A stretch of DNA of 64,000 bases from contig JAIZWK010000001.1 of assembly GCA_021498095.1 (NCBI GenBank), forward strand, positions 2,853,450 to 2,917,449, given 5' to 3'. The notes beneath the pieces were generated by a model that saw only the letters and a program-made list of their open reading frames with translations, made no database searches and was not told the DNA's origin. The translations under genes were made by a program, and so were the position numbers. The DNA is from Candidatus Harpocratesius repetitus (lineage in GTDB: Archaea; Asgardarchaeota; Lokiarchaeia; Sigyniarchaeales; Promethearchaeaceae). Of this stretch, positions 1 to 8,562 are shown one piece after another (positions within the stretch are counted from its first letter, which is position 1; the number at the start of each line of letters is the position of its first letter).

Positions 1-1655
1 TTTAGAAGAGAACTATCACTATCTGAGACAATTAAAGATAATTTTGCAGTTGTATTGTCAATTTCAATACCATTGGCAGGACTTTGAAGAATTGGCACTT
101 CTGGTTTCATAGAACTCCAATATTCCAGCTGGGGATCACCATATAAATTGAAATCCATTTTATTCATCCAACTATACCCACCCCAAGAATCGCCTCCATC
201 ATTTTTTGCTTTAGCAAGTGCTTGTCCTGCAGTTAAATTTTCGGAAAGTAAATACTGCATATATGCGTAACCCAAACCGACATTATCTGTATAATAATTA
301 TAATTGTCAGGTTCCCATGGGGCACAAGCATACCAACTAACTCGGGAGGAGGATATTGTTGTAACTGCCACTCCTGACTTCAAAAGTGAGTATCCCAAAT
401 TATCACTAATGTCTGGATTCCCATTGTTGCATGATGCTTGATATATAAAGGCAGGTTGATCATTTTCTACAGAACTCAAATCAGATGATTGTAAAAAGGA
501 AGTCCAAGTCATTTCATCTTTGTCTGGAATTCCATCACCATCATTATCACTTGACCAGTATTTTCGATAAACACCAGTATCACTTCCATGACCCCACCAT
601 AAAATGGCACCATATCCATCATTTATCTCATTTATCACATTTTCACGGGTTAAGGGAAGATCGTAATGAAAAGCAGATTCTGGAACAGGATCTAGTCCAT
701 CTCTTTCATATAAAACCGTATCGTTCATATTTAAACTTTCAAGGAAGTTATTCCACATATATTCTGGCAGATCACGACCATCAGCTCGGTCATAATCAGT
801 TATGTCATCTTCATCATCATAGTTTGATATTGCCATTGGTTCTAAGATCTTGTATTTTTCCATCCCAGCGTTGTTGTGATGATAAATTGTTTTATTTAAG
901 ATGAAATCTAAAGAAGAATAATCATTATCATAAACAGGAATCCTTCCAACATAAATTTCTGCTTTAAAATCTACACCTGCATCTTCAGGGTTATCATAAT
1001 GACCGTATCCGAATTCTCCATAGTATTGATCATTATCTGAATCCCAGTTTCCTGTCAGATCAGCGTAAAAATAGTCTGTAGGAGATTGTTCATATTGATA
1101 ATCTTCTCCAGTTCCGTTATTCAGAGGCCAGCACATCATCATTGGAATATCACCAATAGTTTCTTCAGAGTTGGGAATATCATCGTCATCGGGGTCGGGA
1201 TTACCAATTAAAAGGGAATATTGAATATTCTCTTCTTCATAATGGTCTTTTAACCAATTTCTGATATTTATACTTCGGTTTTTTCCCGTATCAAAACCAA
1301 AATCATCTTCAGTGATAACGATTACATTAAAGCCTAAAGATTGCTTATATTGAACGAAATCATCCAAAAGCAGACTATTTTGTTGAATTTCATTGGTAGT
1401 AATAATAACGTATGATGAAGTAGGTTTGTCAAAATAGGAATCTGAAGATGCCTGTGGTAATCTAGGAATAGATTTTCCAAATATAATTTGATTATTCGTT
1501 ATCAAACTTGGATTTTCAATAGTTATTTTTGCTTTAGTTGAATCTTCCATATTTAGATTGTTTGGTCTTTGAAAAGGCAAAACAACAATTATTCCGCTAA
1601 GAATAATTATTAATAAAGCAGGCAGATATTTTTTTAATTTCTCTTTATTTAACAT
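1..1655 (-). CDS. Gingipain-like cysteine peptidase (family C25), 3' end outside window
   Basis: Reading the minus strand from ATG at 1655 gives an open frame of about 551 codons that runs off the window at base 1, so the C-terminus is missing. A hydrophobic segment at residues 11-28 is a signal peptide or anchor. The catalytic dyad of family C25 (gingipain) is visible: WWGHGSDTG with His near residue 356 and YQASCNNGNPD with Cys near residue 409. Asp-rich loops such as DNDGDGIPDKDE look like calcium-binding repeats of extracellular proteins. C25 peptidases act outside the cell, so a secreted or surface-anchored protease is inferred. It is transcribed away from the methyltransferase-like gene at 1835, with about 180 bp of shared upstream DNA. 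Confidence 0.82.
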   Translation of the reverse strand, partial: MLNKEKLKKYLPALLIIILSGIIVVLPFQRPNNLNMEDSTKAKITIENPSLITNNQIIFGKSIPRLPQASSDSYFDKPTSSYVIITTNEIQQNSLLLDDFVQYKQSLGFNVIVITEDDFGFDTGKNRSINIRNWLKDHYEEENIQYSLLIGNPDPDDDDIPNSEETIGDIPMMMCWPLNNGTGEDYQYEQSPTDYFYADLTGNWDSDNDQYYGEFGYGHYDNPEDAGVDFKAEIYVGRIPVYDNDYSSLDFILNKTIYHHNNAGMEKYKILEPMAISNYDDEDDITDYDRADGRDLPEYMWNNFLESLNMNDTVLYERDGLDPVPESAFHYDLPLTRENVINEINDGYGAILWWGHGSDTGVYRKYWSSDNDGDGIPDKDEMTWTSFLQSSDLSSVENDQPAFIYQASCNNGNPDISDNLGYSLLKSGVAVTTISSSRVSWYACAPWEPDNYNYYTDNVGLGYAYMQYLLSENLTAGQALAKAKNDGGDSWGGYSWMNKMDFNLYGDPQLEYWSSMKPEVPILQSPANGIEIDNTTAKLSLIVSDSDSSLL

Positions 1656-1834
1656 ATTTATCAGATCTGAAAAATTTTAAAATACAATCACTAATTTTTG
1701 TATTATTTTTCAAAATTTATATTCTTGCAACAAAAATAATGATTAACACTATCACTCTGATTAATATGAGTAGTTTTTTTCAAATTTTTCAAAAATTCAA
1801 ATTATTTAAATTTGTAATTAACGGTTAATATGAT

Positions 1835-2476
1835 ATGATGCTTTGGTGGAAGATAATCACAATTTTTCTTATTAGTTATGATTGTATTTATATTCTCTCT
1901 CATTTACCATGGGATCTGATTATGTTATGTCGAAAAAGAAAAATCCATTATCCGAGCCCACCGTTTAAGAGAATACGTAATGCTTTTTTCTATATTACAG
2001 CATCATATCTTTTCCTTTTTTATATATATTTCATTCCAATTATAGCGATTAATCAGAAAAAGAATGTATATTCAAATTATCAAATAAATTCCATGTTTTC
2101 AAATATAATACGTATTGTAGGAATAATTTTGATGTCGATAGGCTTAATTATTGCTATTTTGGGAAGAATTGGGCGAGGTTTCTATTTAAATCAGAAGGAA
2201 CCAATATTAGCAACTACTTGGGGGCATAGAATAATTAGGCACCCTGAATACTTCATGTATATTACCGGTTTCATTGGTTTGCCTTTGGTTACACTGAATT
2301 TTTGGCTCTTAATTTTACTTACAGGAATAATTCCTTACTATAGAATTGCGAAATATGAAGAAATGGGTTTAATTTCGCTTTTTGGGAAAAAATACATATT
2401 GTATAAGCAATATGTTGGGATGTTTTTACCAAAATTTAAAGATTTACGGAAAGATCTTAAATTTATTAAATCCTAA
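1835..2476 (+). CDS. Isoprenylcysteine carboxyl methyltransferase-like membrane protein
   Basis: A 213-residue polytopic membrane protein with hydrophobic segments near residues 5-25, 50-72, 90-111 and 140-168. The C-terminal half has the layout of the ICMT/phospholipid-methyltransferase superfamily: a Gly-rich turn before GRGFYLNQ, then RHPEYF at 135-140, then an acidic pair in KYEEMG near 175, then Y-x-x-Y before a Pro (YKQYVGMFLP). In that superfamily these residues line the SAM pocket. The substrate cannot be told from sequence: prenylcysteine, phospholipid or another small molecule. The start could also be the second ATG at 1838. Neighbours do not form an operon with it. Confidence 0.68.
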   Translation: MMLWWKIITIFLISYDCIYILSHLPWDLIMLCRKRKIHYPSPPFKRIRNAFFYITASYLFLFYIYFIPIIAINQKKNVYSNYQINSMFSNIIRIVGIILMSIGLIIAILGRIGRGFYLNQKEPILATTWGHRIIRHPEYFMYITGFIGLPLVTLNFWLLILLTGIIPYYRIAKYEEMGLISLFGKKYILYKQYVGMFLPKFKDLRKDLKFIKS

Positions 2477-2624
2477 ATTCGCTATATCCTAAATAAGACT
2501 CTATAAATTAATATTTTCCCAGAAAACAAAAGAAAATAAGAAAATAAGAAAACAAAAAAAGATAAAAATATGTAAATTCTTCGACTAAATTATTTCACTC
2601 TACGCAACCTATGAATTTATTTTT

Positions 2625-2837
2625 TTATTCTTCCTTATATTTAAATGATAATTCGACTTTGGCGCGAAAGAGCACCACTTTATTTTCATCGATGCGAACA
2701 TCGAGTTTTTTTATTTCTGCCACCCTGATATCATGTAATGATTTGGCGGCCTTTTCTACAATATTCTTAACTGCATCTTCCCAACTGGTGGTCGACGTGC
2801 CTATTAACTCCACAACCTTATATACTGATTGACTCAT
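2625..2837 (-). CDS. Dodecin, flavin-binding storage protein
   Basis: A 70-residue protein with the full length and pattern of dodecin: an N-terminal VYKVVELIGTS strand, then SWEDAVKNIVEKAA helix, then two C-terminal strands (VRIDENKVVLFRAKVELSFKYK). Dodecins assemble as hollow dodecamers that bind riboflavin, lumichrome or FMN and buffer free flavin. The Trp in TSWEDA is in the position that stacks on the isoalloxazine ring in archaeal dodecins. It is a stand-alone gene on the minus strand; an open frame on the opposite strand over the same bases is a shadow. Confidence 0.9.
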   Translation of the reverse strand: MSQSVYKVVELIGTSTTSWEDAVKNIVEKAAKSLHDIRVAEIKKLDVRIDENKVVLFRAKVELSFKYKEE

Positions 2838-3090
2838 TTACGATGCCCCTTATTATTATTTTAAATTTCAACTAAAATTTCTCAAGAATTGCAATTTATT
2901 TTAGTTATTAATACCAAGGCAACTTTCGATGAATTTATTAAGTAAAATTAGAGAGAGTAGCAAATGACCAACTATATTTAATGGGAATATTAATTACTTG
3001 TTTATCAAAGAAGAAAGTTGCTAAATATTTATATACGAGATTGTGAATAAATACCTTTACATTTCTGAAAAAGTTCGTCATATATTTTTC

Positions 3091-4017
3091 TTATAAAGGC
3101 ATACTTAGATTGTCAATTGCATGCAAATCTTTATCTAATTGATCCGCAATCAAACGTCCAAATCCTTGATATGCAGGAATATGTTTAATCTTATCTAATC
3201 CTGAATATTCAGGTCCAATTTCGATATCATAATAATAAAAATCGACCATTGGATTGGATTTGGCGATTATATGCATTAAATCGACTTGATTGATTGTTGA
3301 CTGAACTCTTGCCAAGCCACCTTCACGTGGATTCAAAAACATTTTCATTTGCTCAATAATATTCACGTGACGGGCTTTTGCAAAATTCATTGAATAATCG
3401 ACTAAACCAGTTCCGATAACTGTAAATTCAACCTTAGTTCGATTCCAGCCCAAATTGATACTTTCTGCAAATGCTATCATTAATGGAGTATTTGTAGTAC
3501 CCAATCCTCCATCAACCCATACGGCGCGGCGCTCCTTATCAACTACAGGTCCGAAATAATACGGTGCTGCAAATGATCGCATAATGCATTCTTCTAAAGG
3601 AAGTTTTCCATCTTCTTCTTCCCATGATTTGAAAAAATGAGTCCGATAATCGCAGAGATTGATAGATGTGCATAAAAAGCGTGTTTTACAATCTTCCATC
3701 TTTAAATTTCCATTAGGAAATAGATTTCTCCACATTCGATTAAAATTTCTTTTATCATAAATAGGTCGTAATAGACCGATTCCAAATCGTCGATGGAATA
3801 TTCTTGGAATGTATCGTAAAAAAAGATCATTATATTTTGATACTGGATAATTTCCTGTAGCTAATATTCCTCCAGTTATACTTCCCACTGAGGAACCTAC
3901 AATTAAATCAAAAATTTCACATATTGGTTTATTAAAATGAGTCTCAAATAATTCTAACGCAGGAAGTTGAAGTAATCCTCTTAACCCACCACCTTTCAGA
4001 ACAAGTATACGATGCAT
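3091..4017 (-). CDS. Patatin-like phospholipase
   Basis: A 308-residue protein with the Ser-Asp catalytic dyad of the patatin family. The oxyanion Gly-rich motif GGGLRG is at residues 9-14, the nucleophile elbow G-x-S-x-G is at 41-45 with Ser43, and the Asp is in VDGGLG at about 169. Family members hydrolyse acyl groups from lipids, often at the membrane face. No signal peptide is visible, so the enzyme is probably cytoplasmic. The weak purine run GAGG a few bases before the ATG on the minus strand could serve as a ribosome binding site. It has no close co-directional partner. Confidence 0.87.
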   Translation of the reverse strand: MHRILVLKGGGLRGLLQLPALELFETHFNKPICEIFDLIVGSSVGSITGGILATGNYPVSKYNDLFLRYIPRIFHRRFGIGLLRPIYDKRNFNRMWRNLFPNGNLKMEDCKTRFLCTSINLCDYRTHFFKSWEEEDGKLPLEECIMRSFAAPYYFGPVVDKERRAVWVDGGLGTTNTPLMIAFAESINLGWNRTKVEFTVIGTGLVDYSMNFAKARHVNIIEQMKMFLNPREGGLARVQSTINQVDLMHIIAKSNPMVDFYYYDIEIGPEYSGLDKIKHIPAYQGFGRLIADQLDKDLHAIDNLSMPL

Positions 4018-4157
4018 TAGTTGATCCTCGATATTCTCTAAATTAGTTATCCTATTAAATAATTCTATTTAATTGATAAAGATTATTCAGTAATGATAAG
4101 TTTTTTAAAAAAAAATGGAACATTAGAGGATCGATTTGCTTGTGCTCTCAATTTTTC

Positions 4158-4458
4158 TTATTTATCTTGTATTTTCAGCCACAATAGAGTAATATCCGAA
4201 TCAGCCGATTGTTTTGAGAGATAAAAATGAAAACTTTGAGATTTTACTTTATTATATCCATAAAATACTTCAATTAGAATCTCACTCTTAACTCCAACAG
4301 GAATTATCTCATCTTCTCTTGATACTGTAGATATAATGGTTACAATTATAGATTCCCAACCAGCAATTACAATAGGATATGTAAGTAATAATTACACATA
4401 TCCTTCCTCAGTAAATTTCTCATAATTCATGAAATTTGTCAAAAGCCTCTAAAATCAT
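4158..4458 (-). pseudogene. Decayed small reading frame, unknown product
   Basis: The minus strand holds two overlapping reading frames that read as one broken protein. A short frame starts at ATG 4458 and ends after 12 codons. A second frame starts around 4430 and runs to the stop at 4158, with one TAA at its 13th codon. The second frame has an ordinary amphipathic composition (for example REDEIIPVGVKSEILIEVFY), which suggests former coding sequence rather than noise. It lies in a gene-poor stretch next to the broken hydrolase. I do not recognise the family, and it could also be chance. Confidence 0.28.
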
Positions 4459-4804
4459 TCTTTTTTGAAAAAATTTTTTTTTATGAGGTTATAGGAGGTT
4501 ATAGCAAAATTCGAAAAATTGAAGAAAATTCGGAAATCTTGCATCATTTATCCATAAACTCCAAATCTATCCCAATTTTAAATTTGTCGAAACATCGTTT
4601 AAGAAAAAAATATATAATTAAGTCAATAATTCAAAGAAAAATGATGGAAATGTGAAATTCTTGACCGCATTTAATGTTTTAAAAATGCCAACTCAAATAG
4701 TAATTGGATGCGCTGGAATATTGTCGAGAATATTGGTCCAAAAGATAGAATTTGATTAAGATAAAAAAAATTGCTAGAGCATCTTATAATATCACTTCTA
4801 TTTA
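4459..4804. other. Gene-poor stretch with no supported gene
   Basis: About 346 bp without a convincing reading frame. It is A+T-rich, with homopolymer runs of T near 4474-4491. Short plus-strand frames near 4650-4760 are interrupted by stops in every frame. The stretch looks like decayed intergenic DNA continuous with the broken genes on both sides. Confidence 0.4.
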
Positions 4805-5671
4805 TCATTGATTTGAAAATATTCTTGATAACAGTTCAAAAAAGGTATTATACGCAGTCTTCTCAATCCAAGGTTTATGTCCACAATTTAGAATTACAGA
4901 AACAGTAATATCTTTATGAATACGTTTTAGTGGTTCGACAACTCCAGTTAAAGGATGTGGATCATAATCTCCATGAATTATATTAATTGGGCAATGAATG
5001 GATTTACCTAATTCAATTAATTTTCCTCTTTTTCTAAAATTTTGAACTGTGTTTAAAGCATCAGTGAAAAAAGAAGTTCGATCTATAGGAAAATTCACCA
5101 CATGAAAAGAATAACCCAAATCTTACTGTTCTTTTTCAGACATCGCATCAAAATGATCTGCAACTTCACAAATATTACCCAGTTTAGAGATCAATCTCTC
5201 CCGTTCTGATATAGATGAAGCGTTTCTGATAATTTCTCCAAATTTTGAATAAAATTGGCGCTGAGATACATTTATACGAGAGCGTCGTGTGTCTTGCAAT
5301 TTGTAATAATATTGCTCTTCAAGAGGACCTGTTCCAATTAATATTAACCGAGATAATAATGACGAATATGCAGGTTCAGCTGCAATAAATTAAGCCAACC
5401 AAGCACCCCAAGAAAATCCAACTAATACTACAGGTGTTTGAGCAGTCTTATTGATAATTTCAAACAATTCGGCTAATTGACCTTTTAATGTCGGTTGTGT
5501 TTGAAAGGTTTCAATACATCCACGAAATTGAGCGATATAAGAGGCAACTGACTCCATTTCTCCCCAAGCTCCCGGTCCACCGTGAAGAACAATTACAGAA
5601 TATGGCGATTTTCCGTGTAATCTATAATTATTATTTCGTTGTAATGAAGAAGAATTCAATTCCACTCGCAT
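4805..5671 (-). pseudogene. Alpha/beta hydrolase interrupted by two in-frame TAA codons
   Basis: One continuous minus-strand frame from ATG 5671 to the stop at 4805 (289 codons) is broken only by TAA at 5392-5390 and TAA at 5125-5123. The N-terminal part has HGGPGAWGEM (oxyanion region) and VGFSWGAWLA, the G-x-S-x-G nucleophile elbow. The C-terminal part has IIHGDYDPHPLTG, containing the catalytic Asp, and NCGHKPWIE, containing the catalytic His. The order and spacing fit a complete alpha/beta hydrolase of about 290 residues. Because the frame is otherwise intact, the two stops are probably recent nonsense mutations. Stop readthrough or a sequencing error is possible but less likely. Confidence 0.8.
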
Positions 5672-5705
5672 TCAATAACCTAATCTCTTAGTTAATTTAA
5701 ATAAT

Positions 5706-6863
5706 TTAAATTTTCTTGCCCAATAATCGTTTGATTAGCATTAGCACCATTTTTGCATTCCCAACTCTATTTCGAAACATATTCAAATAAAGTTGGGTTG
5801 GATTAACTGGAGGTTCCTTTGTGTGTTCCTTATGCTTTAATTGTATCGCTTGAGGTTTGCATGTTGAAGTGCAAAGCCCACATCCAATACATCTGGTTAG
5901 ATCTACATGAGCTTTCTTTTCAATCAGAGTAATTGCATCCATTTGACAACGTTTAACACAAATACCACATCCAATGCATTCATCTTCATTAACTACAGCA
6001 TAATAATTAGAACTAAAGTATTGAGCAGGATTGTCGAGTGGCTTGGCAGAAGTTAAAACCTCACAACAACAACCGCAGCAAAGACAAATACAAAATGGTT
6101 TCTGAGAATTTGAAGGTTGAACTACCAAGCCTTCTTTTTCTGCCAAAGCTAAGATTTCAGATAATTCATTCTTATCTATATACCTACCCCAACCTAAATC
6201 ATGAAAATTTTTAGCCGCACTACCAATAATGATGCACCATTCTCTTCGATCAGTTACTTTACAAGGTTTTCCAATTACATCATGACCTTGTTTGCAAACA
6301 CAATTGGCGACTAATATTTGTTCTTCCAAATTTTCAACGATTTTTCGTATATCATCATAAGGTAAAATGGGAAGATCACGTAAAACACTGTGTTCTGTTG
6401 GAACAGGTCGTAATTGCTGGGGATCACTTTTAAGGACTTCATCGCGAAATGCCTCATCCAAATATTGCTGAAAATCTTGAATAAAAGATTTATTTAATTT
6501 ATTTACTTGAAATTCAAACATTCCAATTGCCAGCATAATAATTGAATATATTTTGATACCTTTTCTGGTTATATGCTGAACAATAGAACCTTTTTTTGCC
6601 ATATTCTCCAAAATATTTTCTAAATCTGTTTTAGAATTTACAATATTCCTTTTCTTGATACGCATATATATAGTATCTGCAGTCTCTGGCAAATAACTTA
6701 AATCAATAGCAATTGCTGCTTCTTGAGGGGTGAAAAGATGCTTCAAAATACGGATTTCAACACCAGATTCTGTTTTTGGATATCCAATCGGCAATTGATC
6801 AAGTCGTTTTCGAAGCTTGAAATACACTTGATTATCAATTTTAGAAAGGGATTGAGCACTCAT
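5706..6863 (-). CDS. 4Fe-4S ferredoxin-domain protein with N-terminal winged-helix-like region
   Basis: A 385-residue protein. The first 110 residues are helical with a winged-helix-like pattern, and the middle holds a Cys cluster (NCVCKQG, then KPCK). Near residue 268 is the dense motif CICLCCGCCC. Two consecutive C-x2-C-x2-C-x3-C motifs follow (CIGCGICVKRC and CIGCGLCTSTC), each able to ligate a 4Fe-4S cluster. This is the layout of widespread archaeal and deltaproteobacterial ferredoxin-domain proteins thought to carry electrons; the partner enzyme is not in the window. A TATA-like element lies about 40 bp upstream. The extra Cys cluster could bind another metal centre. Confidence 0.75.
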   Translation of the reverse strand: MSAQSLSKIDNQVYFKLRKRLDQLPIGYPKTESGVEIRILKHLFTPQEAAIAIDLSYLPETADTIYMRIKKRNIVNSKTDLENILENMAKKGSIVQHITRKGIKIYSIIMLAIGMFEFQVNKLNKSFIQDFQQYLDEAFRDEVLKSDPQQLRPVPTEHSVLRDLPILPYDDIRKIVENLEEQILVANCVCKQGHDVIGKPCKVTDRREWCIIIGSAAKNFHDLGWGRYIDKNELSEILALAEKEGLVVQPSNSQKPFCICLCCGCCCEVLTSAKPLDNPAQYFSSNYYAVVNEDECIGCGICVKRCQMDAITLIEKKAHVDLTRCIGCGLCTSTCKPQAIQLKHKEHTKEPPVNPTQLYLNMFRNRVGNAKMVLMLIKRLLGKKI

Positions 6864-6896
6864 TTCAAATATTTTCCTTTTATCTTCAATTCAAAT

Positions 6897-6910
6897 AAAA
6901 GTATTTAAAA
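6897..6910 (-). promoter_or_regulatory. Archaeal TATA-box-like element for the ferredoxin-domain gene
   Basis: The minus strand reads CTTTTAAATACTTTT about 40 bases before the ATG at 6863. The match to the archaeal TTTAWATA pattern and its distance from the start fit a TBP site with a short leader. Confidence 0.5.
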
Positions 6911-7161
6911 GATTGTTTTAATATTGATGATTAAAATTATTAATCTTCCGATTATCATGAAAAAAATATACAAAAATTGAAATCTTTAAAAGAAATTAAA
7001 ATTATATTGAAAAAAGTCTTGATAATTCAGATATATCCATTATTTTGTTCATTATCTTTCAATCACTTGTTAAACTCTGCAATTTTTAATAAATTTCTGG
7101 ACTTCATTTAATATTATTTTTCAACGGAGAATTTTTAACTCTATTCTCCTAGTAACTTCAC

Positions 7162-7683
7162 ATGGTTGTGTTAGAAACATCCATCCAATTTCGAGGGCGA
7201 ATGTTAGTTGAGAAGCAATATCCTGCTAATAAAGGAGGAAAATTTATTCAGAGTGATTTTCGAGATTTGATGTTCTCTTCATTGTCTGATTTTGCCACAC
7301 ATGTGTTTGATGAAGATCTTAAAGGCGTTACGATGGGTAATTATCACATTTTCAGAATTTCTCGCCCTCTACAATCAAACAATGATTTAAATAACAAAAC
7401 TAACAAAAATAATTCAGAATCCAAATTAAAAAATGAAGAACCACCATTCGAAGAAGAAAATGATGAAATTATATCAATATATACAATTGCAGATAAAAAA
7501 ACCAATCATAAAGTTATCCTTGAATGTATGAATACTGCTTTAGAGCAATTTTTAAATCGATACTCACTATTTGATATAAGGAATTTTAAAATCGATCATT
7601 TCAAATCCTTTGAAGAACGATTAATGAGTATTTTTGGAGATTTAGTGTATACTACCGAAGATCGACTACGTTCTATATTTTAA
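7162..7683 (+). CDS. Longin-like domain protein, putative partner of the adjacent GTPase
   Basis: A 173-residue protein of unrecognised family. The predicted order is two strands (LETSIQFRGRMLVEKQYP), a helix (FRDLMFSSLSDFATHVF), a strand ending NYHIFRIS, a low-complexity Asn/Lys/Glu loop at about residues 70-105, a strand (EIISIYTIADK), and a long helix (HKVILECMNTALEQFLNRY) followed by a second helix. That arrangement resembles the longin fold of adaptin sigma chains, SNARE longin domains and TRAPP subunits, which bind small GTPases. The gene is about 200 bp upstream of a Ras-like GTPase in the same direction. The fold assignment is inference from pattern, not from a search. Confidence 0.45.
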   Translation: MVVLETSIQFRGRMLVEKQYPANKGGKFIQSDFRDLMFSSLSDFATHVFDEDLKGVTMGNYHIFRISRPLQSNNDLNNKTNKNNSESKLKNEEPPFEEENDEIISIYTIADKKTNHKVILECMNTALEQFLNRYSLFDIRNFKIDHFKSFEERLMSIFGDLVYTTEDRLRSIF

Positions 7684-7881
7684 AATTTAAATACTAAATG
7701 ATTAAAATACATTTCATCGTTTTTTTAAGTGATTTTACAAATTCAACCACTTATTTTCACCATCATTGTGTGGAATGAAAAGAATTAATAGGTTCTGAAC
7801 CCAAATCATTTTAAGGTGTTTTCACACAATAATAACTATAGAGTTCTTGCTCCATTCTAAAAAAAAAAGGGATCGAATATT

Positions 7882-8412
7882 ATGGTTGACTTTGTGCTCA
7901 AAATTGTTTTATTAGGTGAAGGCGGTGTAGGAAAAACCTCTCTCGTCTACCGATATATCGAAAATAGATTCAGTCAAGATTTCAAATCCACATTAGGTGT
8001 CAATCTTTTAAAAAAAAAAGTAGCACTTGAAGATGAATTCGCAGGAAAATCAGCCTCAATTCAACTTTGGGATCTCGGTGGACAATCCGCATATCGAAAG
8101 TTAAGAAAGTTGTATTTAGAAGGTTCGCAAGGTGCTTTAGTCGTCTTTGATGTCACATCACAAGCTAGCTTCGATGCTTTAGAAGATTGGATAGAATCAT
8201 TGATAGAAATTCGGGGAAAAGAAGTACCCATGATTATAATTGGAAATAAAATTGATCTTGAATCAGATAGGGTAATAAGCGAGGAGCAGGCTCTGGAATA
8301 TGCAAAGAAATATAATACAGATGTTCTTTTTACTTCTGCAGCAACTGGTGAGAAAGTAGAAGATTCTTTTAAGGATCTGATAATGACAATTGTGCGCAAG
8401 ATTTCAACATAA
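7882..8412 (+). CDS. Ras/Rab-like small GTPase
   Basis: A 176-residue single-domain GTPase with all five G motifs: GEGGVGKT (12-19), Thr37 in the switch I region, WDLGGQ (63-68), NKID (122-125) and TSAATG (151-156). The body looks Rab-like (SLVYRYIENRF, SFDALEDWIESL), but the G3 motif has the double Gly typical of Arf and G-alpha proteins, a mixture seen in Asgard GTPases. There is no C-terminal Cys for prenylation, so membrane attachment would need a partner. The adjacent upstream gene encodes a longin-like protein. The role is probably in regulation or membrane traffic; the effector is unknown. Confidence 0.9.
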   Translation: MVDFVLKIVLLGEGGVGKTSLVYRYIENRFSQDFKSTLGVNLLKKKVALEDEFAGKSASIQLWDLGGQSAYRKLRKLYLEGSQGALVVFDVTSQASFDALEDWIESLIEIRGKEVPMIIIGNKIDLESDRVISEEQALEYAKKYNTDVLFTSAATGEKVEDSFKDLIMTIVRKIST

Positions 8413-8562
8413 TTTTTTCAATTTTGACTTCTTTTTAATTATTAAAAGCGAATATAAAGAATTTTTGGATTCGTTTTCTTAACTTTTATACAACTCAATA
8501 TGTTCCTATAAGTTTGCATTCATTTTCCTTAATATTCAATTATAATGAGTTATTAATATTTT

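Noticed and set aside
485..904. His-rich plus-strand reading frame
   Set aside because: It is the antisense of the Asp/Asn-rich C25 peptidase gene; the His runs are complements of ATC/ATG-rich coding for Asp, Asn and Met. No start context or homologue-like pattern.
4640..4790. Possible methyltransferase remnant on the plus strand
   Set aside because: Short stretches in different frames vaguely recall the helix before a SAM motif, but stops occur in every frame and no motif is complete.
4805..5671. Recoding of TAA as a sense codon
   Set aside because: Most genes in the window end in TAA, and the only genes with in-frame stops are a lone hydrolase and transposases, which decay easily. Pseudogenes are the simpler reading.
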